Shown here in pieces: positions 10,182 to 18,380 of a stretch of DNA of 64,000 nt. Source of the stretch: Microbacterium ureisolvens (GTDB taxonomy: Bacteria > Actinomycetota > Actinomycetes > Actinomycetales > Microbacteriaceae); NCBI RefSeq assembly GCF_019511645.1, contig NZ_JAEUAX010000002.1, positions 434,001 through 498,000 on the forward strand. Direction: 5' to 3'. Each line of letters opens with the position of its first letter. Position 1 is the stretch's first letter. The notes beneath the pieces were generated by a model that worked only from the letters and a program-made list of their open reading frames with translations, searched no databases and had not been told where the DNA came from. The position numbers were made by a program, and so were the translations under genes.

Positions 10182-10193
10182 ATTGTAGACAAT
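10182..10193. promoter_or_regulatory. candidate GntR/FCD operator 2
   Basis: ATTGTAGACAAT is a perfect ATTGT-NN-ACAAT inverted repeat in an AT-rich island between ligM (minus) and galB (plus). This is the classic shape of FadR-subfamily operators. It resembles the site at 5227-5238. Confidence 0.55.
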
Positions 10194-10232
10194 TTGTTGA
10201 CCATTTCGCCATAGGTGTGGTTCGCTGGCCCC

Positions 10233-10988
10233 ATGACAGAGACGTCCGACACGCTTCTCGTGGTGAGCGCCCACGCCGGCGACTTCGTCTGGCGTGCGGG
10301 TGGCGCCATCGCCTCGGCGGCCCTTCGCGGCGAGCGCGCCGTGGTCGCGTGCCTGTCGTACGGCGAGCGCGGCGAGTCGGCGAGCCAATGGCTGGACGGC
10401 AAGTCGCTGGACGAGATCAAGCGCATCCGGCGCGACGAGGCCGAGGCCGCAGCATCCGCTCTCGGTGCCGAGATCGAGTTCCTCGACCTCGGCGACTACC
10501 CGCTCGTCGAGTCGCGCGAAGCGGTGTCGCGGCTGGTCGACCTGTACCGGCGGGTGCAGCCCACGGTCGTGCTCACGCACACGCTGCGCGACCCCTACAA
10601 CGGCGACCACCCCGCCGCGGCGCGGATGGCGCTCGAGGCGCGCGTGCTCGCGCAGGCGATCGGCGTCGCGAACTCCGACGGGAGCTACCCCACGAAGGAC
10701 GACATCATCGGCGCCCCGCCGGTGTTCTTCTTCGAGCCGCACCAGCCCGAGCAGTGCGACTTCACCCCCGACGTGCTCCTCGACATCACCGAGGCGTTCG
10801 CGCGCAAGCGCGCCGCCATGGAGTGCCTGCCCGCCCAGAAGCACATGTGGTCGTACTACACCGATCTCGCCGTCCGCCGCGGGGTGCAGCTCAAGCGCAA
10901 CGCGGGCCCCAACCTGGGCCTTGCCCACGAGACCATGGGCGAGGCCTACATGCGGCACTTCCCGCAGGTCGCCTCGGTGCTCTCGTGA
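10233..10988 (+). CDS. galB: 4-oxalomesaconate hydratase, GalB-like (PIG-L fold)
   Basis: A 251-aa zinc-dependent PIG-L/LmbE-fold protein. The zinc-site motif AHxDD appears as AHAGD (H14, D17), with the later His in GDHPAAARMA (H126). The opening TLLVVSAHAGDFVWRAGGAI matches the GalB branch rather than sugar deacetylases. GalB hydrates the enol tautomer of 4-oxalomesaconate to 4-carboxy-4-hydroxy-2-oxoadipate. Its neighbours, an RraA-type aldolase and a PrpF-type tautomerase, are the enzymes after and before it in gallate catabolism. First gene of a four-gene operon. Confidence 0.75.
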   Translation: MTETSDTLLVVSAHAGDFVWRAGGAIASAALRGERAVVACLSYGERGESASQWLDGKSLDEIKRIRRDEAEAAASALGAEIEFLDLGDYPLVESREAVSRLVDLYRRVQPTVVLTHTLRDPYNGDHPAAARMALEARVLAQAIGVANSDGSYPTKDDIIGAPPVFFFEPHQPEQCDFTPDVLLDITEAFARKRAAMECLPAQKHMWSYYTDLAVRRGVQLKRNAGPNLGLAHETMGEAYMRHFPQVASVLS

Positions 10989-11052
10989 GCGGGGTGGAGC
11001 GTCGTGAGCGGGGTGCTGTCGTGAGGGCTCTCGTGAGCGGACGGATGCTGCG
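10985..11052 (+). repeat. short GTGAGCGG micro-repeats in the galB-galC gap
   Basis: GTGAGCGGGGTG occurs at 10985-10996 and 11004-11015; shorter copies GTGAGGG (11021) and GTGAGCGG (11033-11040) follow, then a GGATGCTGC word. The gap has no clear ribosome site for galC. The repeats look like slippage or a decayed tandem array. Confidence 0.4.
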
Positions 11053-11772
11053 ATGACCGGGCCCGTCGTCGTCACCGACATCGTGCGGGCCGATGCCGCG
11101 ATCGCCGAGGCGCTCGGCGTGCGCGGCGTGGCGACGGTGCACGAGGCGATGGGCCGGACCGGGCTCGTGGGTCCCGGCATCCGTCCCATCCAGACGGACG
11201 TGCGGGTGGCGGGCACGGCTGTCACGGTGCTCAGCTGGCCGGGCGACAACCTGATGATCCACGCGGCCATCGAGCAGTGCCGGGACGGCGATCTGCTCGT
11301 CGTCGCGACCACGTCGCCCTCGAGCGACGGCGCGTTCGGCGACCTGTTCGCCACGGCGCTGAAAGCCCGCGGCGTGCGGGGACTCGTCACCACCACGGGC
11401 GTTCGTGACACCGCGGATCTGCGCGAGATGGGCTTTCCGGTGTGGGCCGGCGCCGTCCACGCCCAGGGCACCGTCAAGGCGACGCCCGGCTCGGTGAACG
11501 TGCCGATCGTCGTCGCCGGCGCGACCGTGAGGCCCGGCGACGTGGTTATCGCCGACGACGACGGCGTGGTGGTCGTGCCGCGCGAGCGCGCTGCCGCGGT
11601 GCTGTCGGCCGCCGATGCCCGCGTGGCGAAGGAGACCGCCGACCGCGAGGCCTACGGCTCGGGTGCCGAGCTCAGCCTCGACCGCAAGGGCCTGCGCCCA
11701 CTCCTGGCCGAGCTCGGCGTCGAGTACGTCACGCAGACGCAGTACGAGGCGCGAGGCGATGGCCACGCCTGA
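11053..11772 (+). CDS. galC: 4-carboxy-4-hydroxy-2-oxoadipate aldolase, GalC/LigK-like (RraA fold)
   Basis: A 239-aa class II pyruvate aldolase of the RraA superfamily. The signature GDLFATALKARGVRG and the VRD motif (R118-D119 in TTTGVRDTADL) place substrate and divalent-metal ligands as in HMG/CHA aldolases. Unlike short RraA proteins it has a C-terminal ~60-residue extension (DREAYGSGAELSLDRKGLRPLL) typical of LigK/ProA aldolases. It would cleave CHA to pyruvate and oxaloacetate. Its stop overlaps the galD start by 14 nt. Confidence 0.8.
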   Translation: MTGPVVVTDIVRADAAIAEALGVRGVATVHEAMGRTGLVGPGIRPIQTDVRVAGTAVTVLSWPGDNLMIHAAIEQCRDGDLLVVATTSPSSDGAFGDLFATALKARGVRGLVTTTGVRDTADLREMGFPVWAGAVHAQGTVKATPGSVNVPIVVAGATVRPGDVVIADDDGVVVVPRERAAAVLSAADARVAKETADREAYGSGAELSLDRKGLRPLLAELGVEYVTQTQYEARGDGHA

Positions 11773-12916
11773 CGCGGCGGCGACCGCCCGCGACGGCATC
11801 CGCTGCATGCTCATGCGCGGCGGCACGTCGAAGGGCGCGTACTTCCTCGCGTCGGATCTGCCGGACGATCGCGCGACCCGCGACGACCTGCTCCTGCGCA
11901 TCATGGGTTCGCCCGACCCGCGGCAGATCGACGGCATCGGGGGCGCGCATCCGCTCACGAGCAAGGCCGCGATCGTCTCACCCTCGAACTCCGCCGGCAT
12001 CGACGTCGACTACCTCTTCCTGCAGGTCGGCGTCGATACGGCGACCGTCGCCGACGCCCAGACGTGCGGCAACCTCCTCGCCGGCATCGGCCCGTTCGCC
12101 GTCGAACGCGGTCTCGTGCCGGCGACGGGCGAACGCACGACGGTGCGCATCCGCCTCCTCAATACGGGGGATGCCGCCACCGCTGTCTTCGCCACCGTCG
12201 ACGGCCGCCCCGGCTACGACGGCGACGTCGCCATCGACGGCGTCCCGGGAACGGCATCCGCGATCGAGCTCGAGGTCGGTGGCGGACCCGACAAGCCGCT
12301 GCTTCCGTCGGGCGAAGTCGCTGAAGAGATCGACGGCCACACCGTCACGCTGATCGACAACGGGATGCCGGTGGTCGTGCTCCGCGCGGAGGAGTTCGGC
12401 ATCGACGGCTCCGAGTCGCCCGCGACCCTGGAGTCGGACGCCGAGCTCGCGGCACGCATCGAGCGCGTGCGCGTCGCCGCCGGCCCGCGGATGGGACTCG
12501 GCGACGTCTCGGGCCAGACGGTGCCGAAGATGATCCTCGTCTCGCCGCCCCGCGCCGGCGGTGCGATCTCGACGCGCGCCTTCATCCCCGCGCGCGTGCA
12601 CACGGCGATCGGGGTGCTGATGGCAGCATCCGTCGCCGCCGCCCTGCGGATCCCGGGCGCCGTCGGCTCCGACATCGCCGGCGCGCTCGACGGCGAGGAG
12701 ACGGCGATCGAGCACCCGAGCGGCATCTTCCCGTCGCGCGTGCGGGTGACCCGCGATGCCGCGGGCACCTGGCGCGCGACGTCGTTCTCGCTGCGCACCG
12801 CCCGCAAGCTCTTCGACGGCACGGTCTTCCCCGGGCCGCCCCGTCGACACCGAGACCCGGTCGCTGAGCCCGTCGAAGCGCCACCCTACGCCGAAGCAGA
12901 GAGGACACCACGATGA
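11759..12916 (+). CDS. galD: 4-oxalomesaconate tautomerase, GalD-like (PrpF family)
   Basis: A 385-aa PrpF-family isomerase with the diaminopimelate-epimerase-like fold. The hallmark MRGGTSKGAYFLASDLP near the N-terminus and DAQTCGNLLAGIGPFA (catalytic Cys region) are present, plus the HPSGIFPSRVRV segment late in the protein. GalD/LigU converts the keto form of 4-oxalomesaconate to the enol that GalB hydrates. The start overlaps galC and the stop overlaps the next start (ATGA). The last ~25 residues are basic/acidic low-complexity sequence encoded by an apparent REP-like element (12858-12880). Confidence 0.82.
   Translation: MATPDAAATARDGIRCMLMRGGTSKGAYFLASDLPDDRATRDDLLLRIMGSPDPRQIDGIGGAHPLTSKAAIVSPSNSAGIDVDYLFLQVGVDTATVADAQTCGNLLAGIGPFAVERGLVPATGERTTVRIRLLNTGDAATAVFATVDGRPGYDGDVAIDGVPGTASAIELEVGGGPDKPLLPSGEVAEEIDGHTVTLIDNGMPVVVLRAEEFGIDGSESPATLESDAELAARIERVRVAAGPRMGLGDVSGQTVPKMILVSPPRAGGAISTRAFIPARVHTAIGVLMAASVAAALRIPGAVGSDIAGALDGEETAIEHPSGIFPSRVRVTRDAAGTWRATSFSLRTARKLFDGTVFPGPPRRHRDPVAEPVEAPPYAEAERTPR
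12858..12880. repeat. REP-like word at the galD 3' end
   Basis: The stretch CGGTCGCTGAGCCCGTCGAA resembles the GGTCGTTGAGCCTGTCGAA family of short actinobacterial intergenic repeats. Here it is read through as the C-terminal tail of GalD (PVAEPVEAP). I found no second copy in the window. Confidence 0.4.
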
Positions 12917-13878
12917 CCGCCGACACGTCGTTCGACGTCGCCCATCTCGCCCACGTCGAGCTGCTCACGCCCACCCCGGCCGAGAGCCGCTGGTTCTTCG
13001 AGGACCTGCTCGCGATGCGCGTCGTCGCCGAGGAGGGCGACTCCGTCTACCTGCGCACGTGGGACGAGTACCAGCTCTACACGATCAAGCTGACGGGGTC
13101 GGATGCCGCGGGCGTGGGTCGCACGTCGTTCCGGGCCTCCTCGCAGCAGGCGCTGGAGCGGCGTGTCGCCGCCATCGAGGCGACCGGCCTCGGGGCCGGA
13201 TGGGCCGATGGCGACGTGGGGTGCGGCCCGACCTACGAGTTCACCGACCCCGACGGCCACCCGATGGGGATCTTCTACGAAGCCGAGCGGTACGCCGCCT
13301 CGGACGACGACCGCCCGGCGCTGAAGAACCAGGCCTCGCGGTTCCCCGGTCGCGGCGTCAACGCACGTCGCCTCGACCACATCAACTACCTCGCGAAGGA
13401 CGTCGAGGCCAACGGCGCCTTCCTCCGCGATGCGCTGGGCATGCGCGAGTCGGAGCGCATCCGGCTCGACAACGGGAGGTTCGCGGCCTGGTGGTTCCAC
13501 TTCTCGCTGAAGTCATACGACGTCGTGTACTCCGACGACTGGACGAAGCACGGCAACCGCCTGCACCACATCGCCTTCGCACCCGACACCCGCGAGGACA
13601 TCCTGAAGGCGGCCGACATCTTCCTCGAGAACGGCATCCACATCGAGTCGGGCCCGCACAAGCACGCCATCAACCAGACGTTCTTCCTCTACGTGTGGGA
13701 GCCCGGCGGCAACCGCATCGAGTTCGCCAACGCCGGCGCCCGCTTGCTGCTCGACCCCGACCAGCCCGTGGTCGAGTGGACCGAGGCCGAGCGTCGCAAG
13801 GGCCAGGCCTGGGGCATGAAGACGATCGAGACCTTCCACACCCACGGCACCCCGGTGGTGGAGACTCCGGGTCACTGA
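12913..13878 (+). CDS. extradiol ring-cleavage dioxygenase, type I (VOC, catechol 2,3-dioxygenase-like)
   Basis: A 321-aa two-domain vicinal-oxygen-chelate protein. The catalytic C-domain (residues ~150-275) keeps the full XylE-type set: Fe(II) ligands H156, H218 or H219 and E270, and acid-base/oxygen-site H196, H251 and Y260. The stretch from H251 to E270 fits the PROSITE extradiol signature. The enzyme therefore cleaves a vicinal diol next to a hydroxyl. It is translationally coupled (ATGA) to galD. That predicts a product entering at 4-oxalomesaconate, with gallate as simplest substrate, although protocatechuate or 3-O-methylgallate are possible. Known gallate and protocatechuate 4,5-dioxygenases are LigB-type (type II), so this would be an analogous replacement. 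Confidence 0.8.
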   Translation: MTADTSFDVAHLAHVELLTPTPAESRWFFEDLLAMRVVAEEGDSVYLRTWDEYQLYTIKLTGSDAAGVGRTSFRASSQQALERRVAAIEATGLGAGWADGDVGCGPTYEFTDPDGHPMGIFYEAERYAASDDDRPALKNQASRFPGRGVNARRLDHINYLAKDVEANGAFLRDALGMRESERIRLDNGRFAAWWFHFSLKSYDVVYSDDWTKHGNRLHHIAFAPDTREDILKAADIFLENGIHIESGPHKHAINQTFFLYVWEPGGNRIEFANAGARLLLDPDQPVVEWTEAERRKGQAWGMKTIETFHTHGTPVVETPGH

Positions 13879-13910
13879 GCCGGGTGTTCGCCCCGGCTCA
13901 CCGGCCATCC

Positions 13911-13985
13911 CGGGTTTGGGGCGCGCCACGATCGTCCGGGGCGCAACCCTCGCGCCCCGAACGCACGCCGTGCGCCCCAAACCCG
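13911..13985. repeat. nested GGGGCGC/GCGCCCC intergenic repeat, copy 1
   Basis: Begins CGGGTTTGGGGCGC and ends GCGCCCCAAACCCG, with a second inner pair GGGGCGC...GCGCCCC, giving a hairpin nested in a hairpin. It lies between convergent stops (13878 and 14007) and may act as a bidirectional terminator. It belongs to a five-copy family in this window. Confidence 0.7.
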
Positions 13986-14006
13986 AAGCGCGCGGCCGAA
14001 CCCAGG

Positions 14007-15119
14007 TCAGCGCCAGACGTCGGCGGCGATGTCGACGACCTCGCGGACCTTCGCCCACTGCTCGTCCTCGGTGAGGACGTTGCCCTCCTCGGTCGACGCG
14101 AAGCCGCACTGGGGACTCAGGGCCAGCTGCTCGAGCGGGGCGAACGCCGCGGCCTCGTCGATGCGGTGCTTCACAGCATCCACGTTCTCGAGCTCACCCG
14201 TCTTCGACGTGATGAGGCCGAGCACCACCGTCTTGTCACCCTCGGGCAGGAATCGCAGCGGCTCGAAGCCGCCGGCGCGCTCGCTGTCGTACTCGAGGAA
14301 GTAGCCGTCGTACGCGGTGTTGCCGAGCAGCTGCTCGGCGACGGGCTCGTAGCCGCCCGACGAGATCCACGTCGAGCGGAAGTTGCCGCGGCACACGTGG
14401 GTCGTGATCGTGAGGTCGTCGGGCTTGCCGTCGAGGATGCGGTTGAGGATGCCGGAGTACCGCTCGGCGATGCCGTCGGTGTGGATGCCGCGATCCCGCG
14501 CCTTCTCGAGCTCGACGTCCGAGCAGAGATAGGCCCAGGCGGTGTCGTCGAACTGCAGGTAGCGGGCGCCCGCGTCGTAGAACGCGGCGACCGCGTCGCG
14601 GTACGCCTGCACGAGATCGTCGACGATGTCGTCGCGGCCGTCGTAGCCCGAGCCTTCGAGGTGACCGGGCTCCAGGCGGAAGTCGAGCACGGTCGGCGCC
14701 GGGATGCTGAACTTCGGCACCGCGCCGGTCGTGCGCTCGAGCAGGCTCTTGAGCGACCGGAAGTGGTCGAGGAACGGGTGCGCGTCGCTGAAGCCGATCT
14801 TGCCCGAGATCTCGATGCCGCGGGGCTTGGTCTGCACGCCCTGGAACTGGATGCCGTGGTCGAGCTCGACGATCTCGACACCGTCGAGCAGGCCGAAGAA
14901 GTCGAAGTGCCACCACGACCGGCGGAACTCGCCGTCGGTCGCGAGTTTCAGGCCGGCGTCGGCCTCGCGCACGACGAGTTCGGCGATCGCGGTCTCCTCC
15001 GCGACACGGAGCGCATCGGCGTCGATGTCTCCCGCGGCGAAGCGGCGGCGCGCCTCTGCGAGTTCAGCAGGACGGAGGAAGCTGCCGACGATGTCGGCGC
15101 GGAACGGCGGTGTTGACAC
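14007..15119 (-). CDS. core-MetE/YxjG-like cobalamin-independent methyltransferase
   Basis: A 370-aa protein equal to the C-terminal catalytic half of MetE (YxjG/YxjH branch), without the N-terminal domain of full-length MetE. The zinc set is visible: H241 and C243 (THVCRGN), E276 (FLEYDSE) and C338 (SPQCGFAS). Near the start, DIVGSFLRP is the conserved opening. It should transfer a methyl group to homocysteine to form methionine. Some short MetE relatives use donors other than 5-methyl-THF, so the donor is uncertain. Sitting against the O-demethylase cluster, it could consume 5-methyl-THF and regenerate THF. Start is GTG. Confidence 0.8.
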   Translation of the reverse strand: MSTPPFRADIVGSFLRPAELAEARRRFAAGDIDADALRVAEETAIAELVVREADAGLKLATDGEFRRSWWHFDFFGLLDGVEIVELDHGIQFQGVQTKPRGIEISGKIGFSDAHPFLDHFRSLKSLLERTTGAVPKFSIPAPTVLDFRLEPGHLEGSGYDGRDDIVDDLVQAYRDAVAAFYDAGARYLQFDDTAWAYLCSDVELEKARDRGIHTDGIAERYSGILNRILDGKPDDLTITTHVCRGNFRSTWISSGGYEPVAEQLLGNTAYDGYFLEYDSERAGGFEPLRFLPEGDKTVVLGLITSKTGELENVDAVKHRIDEAAAFAPLEQLALSPQCGFASTEEGNVLTEDEQWAKVREVVDIAADVWR

Positions 15120-15202
15120 CCTCGCAACGGTACCCGATGCCTTCCGCCATAGGTACTCGGGCCGTCACCCGGCGTCACCGACCCACGGCGAATGGCGCGG
15201 GC

Positions 15203-16120
15203 TCAGAAGACGTACTCCATGAGGTCGGTGCCGAGGATGCGGAACGCCTCGTGCGCACGCAGCCGATGCGAGATCGACAGGTCGTCGAAGCACACGATGA
15301 GCGCGTACGACACTCCGGCGCGCGGGCCCGCCAGCACACCCGCTTCGACACGGATGCCGGCATCCCGGCCCGTCTTGTTGATGAAGAGCAGGCCGTGCTC
15401 GTCGTTCTCGTGCGAGAACGGATCGAGTCCGGTGGCGGATGCCACGAGCGACAGGTCGTGGTTGAGGCTCAGCCACTCCGCCACCTGGGCGCTGACCCCC
15501 GGCGAGACGACCTGCGAGTTCACGAGCGCCGCGAACACCTCGGCCAGCTCGCGCGCGGAGCCGAGGGCGAAATGCGGGGCGTCGTCGGGACCGCGCTCGT
15601 CGCGGAAGCGGTCGAGCAGCGCCGAGCGGGCGAGGCCCAGCTCCTCGATGCGGGCCCGCACCGCGGGCAGGCCGACGCGTCGCAGGAGCGCGTTGGCGGC
15701 GAGAGCATCGCCGGTGGAGGCGGTGAGCACGGCGAGGTCGATGAGCGGCAGGGCAGGCGCCTTGAGGTGCTGCCACACTCCCCCGACGCCGACCGGCTCG
15801 ATGTGCGCGCGGTCGATGATCTCGAGCGGCTCGAGGCGCCCCGACTCGAACGCCGACGCCACCTCGATGAGCAGCGGCACGACGCCGAGCCCGGCGACCG
15901 GCAGTGTCACGAAGTCGTCGCCCGACAGGACGGACGTGCCGCGGTCGAGGTCGGTGATGCGCACCGAGATCTTGGCCCCGGACGCGGCGAGATCGTCGAG
16001 CGCCCTCAGCGTCGACGTGAACGAACGACGACCCGCGGCCGCCCTCTTCGGCAGCCGCCGACCGGTGCTCCGTCGCGCCCCCCGAAGCGACTCGGCATCC
16101 TTTCTGGGCTCCATGCCCAC
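15203..16120 (-). CDS. class A beta-lactamase-fold protein lacking catalytic residues
   Basis: A 305-aa protein with GTG start after AAGGGGAGGG. The class A beta-lactamase fold is recognisable: PVAGLGVVPLLIEV aligns with the SxxK helix, LAVLTASTGDALAANALL with the SDN loop, and FINKTGRDAG with KTG. The SxxK Ser and Lys are G77 and V80; SDN reads G137-D138-A139; only KTG (249-251) is intact. No signal peptide is apparent: the N-terminus is Arg/Lys-rich without a hydrophobic core. It is therefore probably not a hydrolase but a cytosolic ligand-binding or scaffold protein. It follows the M13 peptidase gene, with a 58-nt gap. Confidence 0.7.
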   Translation of the reverse strand: MGMEPRKDAESLRGARRSTGRRLPKRAAAGRRSFTSTLRALDDLAASGAKISVRITDLDRGTSVLSGDDFVTLPVAGLGVVPLLIEVASAFESGRLEPLEIIDRAHIEPVGVGGVWQHLKAPALPLIDLAVLTASTGDALAANALLRRVGLPAVRARIEELGLARSALLDRFRDERGPDDAPHFALGSARELAEVFAALVNSQVVSPGVSAQVAEWLSLNHDLSLVASATGLDPFSHENDEHGLLFINKTGRDAGIRVEAGVLAGPRAGVSYALIVCFDDLSISHRLRAHEAFRILGTDLMEYVF

Positions 16121-16178
16121 GGAGTTTCCCTCCCCTTGACGTTGTTGCGGGGCGATCGGGCCGCACGCGGCCCGGCCG

Positions 16179-18143
16179 TCACCAGATGGTGACGCGCTGG
16201 TCCTCGTCGAGCCAGAGAGCGTCGGACTCGGTCACACCGAAGGCATCGTAGAACGCGTCGATGTTGCGCACGATCTGGTTGCACCGGAACTCGTTGGGCG
16301 AGTGCGGGTCGATCGTGAGCAGGCGGATGGTCTCGGCATCCCGACCCTTCTGCTGCCAGATCTGTCCCCAGCTGAGGAGCAGCCGCTGGATGCCGGTGAA
16401 GCCGTCGAGCTCGGGGGCTCCCGTGCCGTCCAGCGAGAGGGCGTAGGCCTTGATGGCGATGCCGAGACCGCCCAGGTCGCCGATGTTCTCGCCGATCGTG
16501 AGCGCCCCGTTGACGTGGTTCTCTTCCGCCAGGCCCTGGGGCACGAGGGCGTCGTACTGGGCGATGAGGTTCTTCGTGCGCTCCTCGAAGGCGGCGCGGT
16601 CGTCGTCGGTCCACCAGTCGCGCAGCGACCCGTCGCCGTCGAAGCGGCTGCCCTGGTCGTCGAAGCCGTGGCCGATCTCGTGGCCGATGACCGCGCCGAT
16701 GCCGCCGTAATTGGCCGCGGCGTCGCGCTCGACGTCGAAGAACGGGTACTGCAGGATCGCCGCCGGGAACACGATCTCGTTCATCAGAGGGTTGTAGTAC
16801 GCGTTGACCGTCTGCGGCGTCATGAACCACTCGTCGCGGTCGATCGGCTGGCCGACCTTCGCGAGCTGGCGGTCGTGCTCCCACACGTGCGCGCGGCGGA
16901 CGTTGCCGACGAGGTCCTCGGGGTCGATCTCGAGGGTGGAGTAGTCCTTCCACTTCACCGGGTACCCGATCTTCGGGGTGAACGCGTCGAGCTTCGCGAG
17001 CGCGCGCTCACGGGTCTCGGGGCTCATCCACTCGAGCTCGGCGATCGACTGCCGGTACGCCTCGATGAGGTTGCCGACGAGCTCGTCCATCGCCTCCTTG
17101 GCGGCGGGCGGGAAGTGGCGCTCGACGTAGACGCGGCCGATCGCCTCGCCCATCGCCGCCTCGGCGAGGCTGACGCCGCGCTTCCAGCGCTCGCGGTTGA
17201 CCGGGACGCCGGTGAGCTGCGTGCCGTAGAACCCGAAGTTCTCTGCGACGAACTCCTCCGAGAGGAACGGCGCCGCGGAGTGCACGACGGCGAACCGCAG
17301 CCACGCCTTCCAGTCCTCGAGGCGGTCCTCGACGAGCAGCGCGCCGAGGCCCTCGAAGAAGCTCGGCTGGTAGACGTTGATCTCGGCGAACGCGTCGGCG
17401 TGGTCGGGGGCCGCGCCCTCGCGCCACGGCGTCAGGTCGACGCCCACGAGCTCCTGCACCTCGTCCCACGTCTTGAGGTTGTACGTCTTGACCGCGTCGC
17501 GGCTCGAGACGTTGTCCCAGTGGTGCGTGGCGAGCTCGGTCTCGATCGCGACGATGCGGTCGGCGGATGCCTCGGCCTCGGCGACGCCCGCGAGCTCGAG
17601 GATGCGCTGCACGTGGGTGCGGAAGGCGATGCGCGTCTCCTGGAAGTTGTCCAGGCGGTAGTAGCTCTCGTCAGGCAGCGAGAGACCGCCCTGGATGAAG
17701 AAGGGGACGTAGCGCTCGGGGTTGCCCGGGTCGGGCTCGAAGTAGAGGTGGATCAGCGCCGCGATGCCGTCGCGCTCGAACTCGCCGATCGTGCGGAGGA
17801 ATCCGGGGATGTCGGTGATCGCCTCGACCCGCTCGAGCGACTCTGCGAGGGGGGCGGCACCCTGCGCCTCGATGCGCTCGGTGTCCATGAAGCTCGTGTA
17901 CAGGTCGCCGATCTTGCGGGCCTCGGTGCCGGGCTCGGCCTGCTGGGACTCCTCGACGATCGCGTGCACGTCTTTCTCGGCCTGCTCCGCGATGAGGTGG
18001 AACGAGCCCCACCGCGCCTTGTCCTCCGGGATCTCGGTCCGTTCGAGCCAGCTGCCGTTGACGTGGCGGAACAGGTCGTCCTGGGGGCGGATCTCGGCGC
18101 TGAGTTCCTCGAGCGCGAGACCGGAGCGGGGGGCATCGGTCAT
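16179..18143 (-). CDS. M13-family zinc metallopeptidase (PepO/neprilysin-like)
   Basis: A 654-aa peptidase. The active site HEIGHGFDDQG is at ~488-497 and the third zinc ligand is in GENIGDLGG. The NAYYNPLMNEIVFPAAILQ segment binds substrate backbone, and the C-terminus ends in a near-canonical VTIW instead of the usual CxVW. There is no signal peptide, so the enzyme is probably cytoplasmic, like many bacterial PepO proteins. It would degrade small peptides. The intergenic stretch 18144-18380 separates it from the divergent MATE gene and holds an 80-bp repeat. Confidence 0.92.
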   Translation of the reverse strand: MTDAPRSGLALEELSAEIRPQDDLFRHVNGSWLERTEIPEDKARWGSFHLIAEQAEKDVHAIVEESQQAEPGTEARKIGDLYTSFMDTERIEAQGAAPLAESLERVEAITDIPGFLRTIGEFERDGIAALIHLYFEPDPGNPERYVPFFIQGGLSLPDESYYRLDNFQETRIAFRTHVQRILELAGVAEAEASADRIVAIETELATHHWDNVSSRDAVKTYNLKTWDEVQELVGVDLTPWREGAAPDHADAFAEINVYQPSFFEGLGALLVEDRLEDWKAWLRFAVVHSAAPFLSEEFVAENFGFYGTQLTGVPVNRERWKRGVSLAEAAMGEAIGRVYVERHFPPAAKEAMDELVGNLIEAYRQSIAELEWMSPETRERALAKLDAFTPKIGYPVKWKDYSTLEIDPEDLVGNVRRAHVWEHDRQLAKVGQPIDRDEWFMTPQTVNAYYNPLMNEIVFPAAILQYPFFDVERDAAANYGGIGAVIGHEIGHGFDDQGSRFDGDGSLRDWWTDDDRAAFEERTKNLIAQYDALVPQGLAEENHVNGALTIGENIGDLGGLGIAIKAYALSLDGTGAPELDGFTGIQRLLLSWGQIWQQKGRDAETIRLLTIDPHSPNEFRCNQIVRNIDAFYDAFGVTESDALWLDEDQRVTIW

Positions 18144-18250
18144 GCGTTCCAGGGTAGTCGTCCGGAGGCTGGACAACTCTCGGGAGCGGCCCGATCGCCC
18201 GCCGTGACGACATTGTGATGAAGCATCCTCGATCCACATTCGAGCTCGAT

Positions 18251-18330
18251 CCTCATTCGAGGGCCGTTGCCGAAATGCGGACGCGGCGCTGAGAATCGGC
18301 CCGCAGCTCGGGTCGCGTCCTCGATCGAGG
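18251..18330. repeat. 80-bp CCTC-N4-GAGG-bounded element, copy A
   Basis: Bounded by CCTCATTCGAGG (18251-18262) and CCTCGATCGAGG (18319-18330), whose starts are exactly 68 bp apart. The interior contains GCCGAAATGCGGAC. The same boxes, interior word and spacing recur at 28558-28637. Each copy is followed by a CGACGGA-GCTGCG stretch. It lies in the divergent promoter region of the M13 peptidase and MATE genes. Confidence 0.65.
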
Positions 18331-18368
18331 ATCGACGGATGCTGCGCCAGAGCGTCGGCGCCGCCTCA

Positions 18369-18374
18369 TAGGCT
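18369..18374 (+). promoter_or_regulatory. -10-like box for a leaderless gene
   Basis: TAGGCT ends 6 nt before the GTG at 18381. Confidence 0.4.
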
Positions 18375-18380
18375 CGAGGG

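Noticed and set aside
12756..15116. 786-aa plus-strand ORF spanning the dioxygenase and MetE-like genes
   Set aside because: It runs through two well-supported genes and an intergenic repeat; its composition is a frame artefact.
15203..16120. Functional beta-lactamase or antibiotic-resistance gene
   Set aside because: The SxxK and SDN catalytic residues are replaced and no export signal is present.
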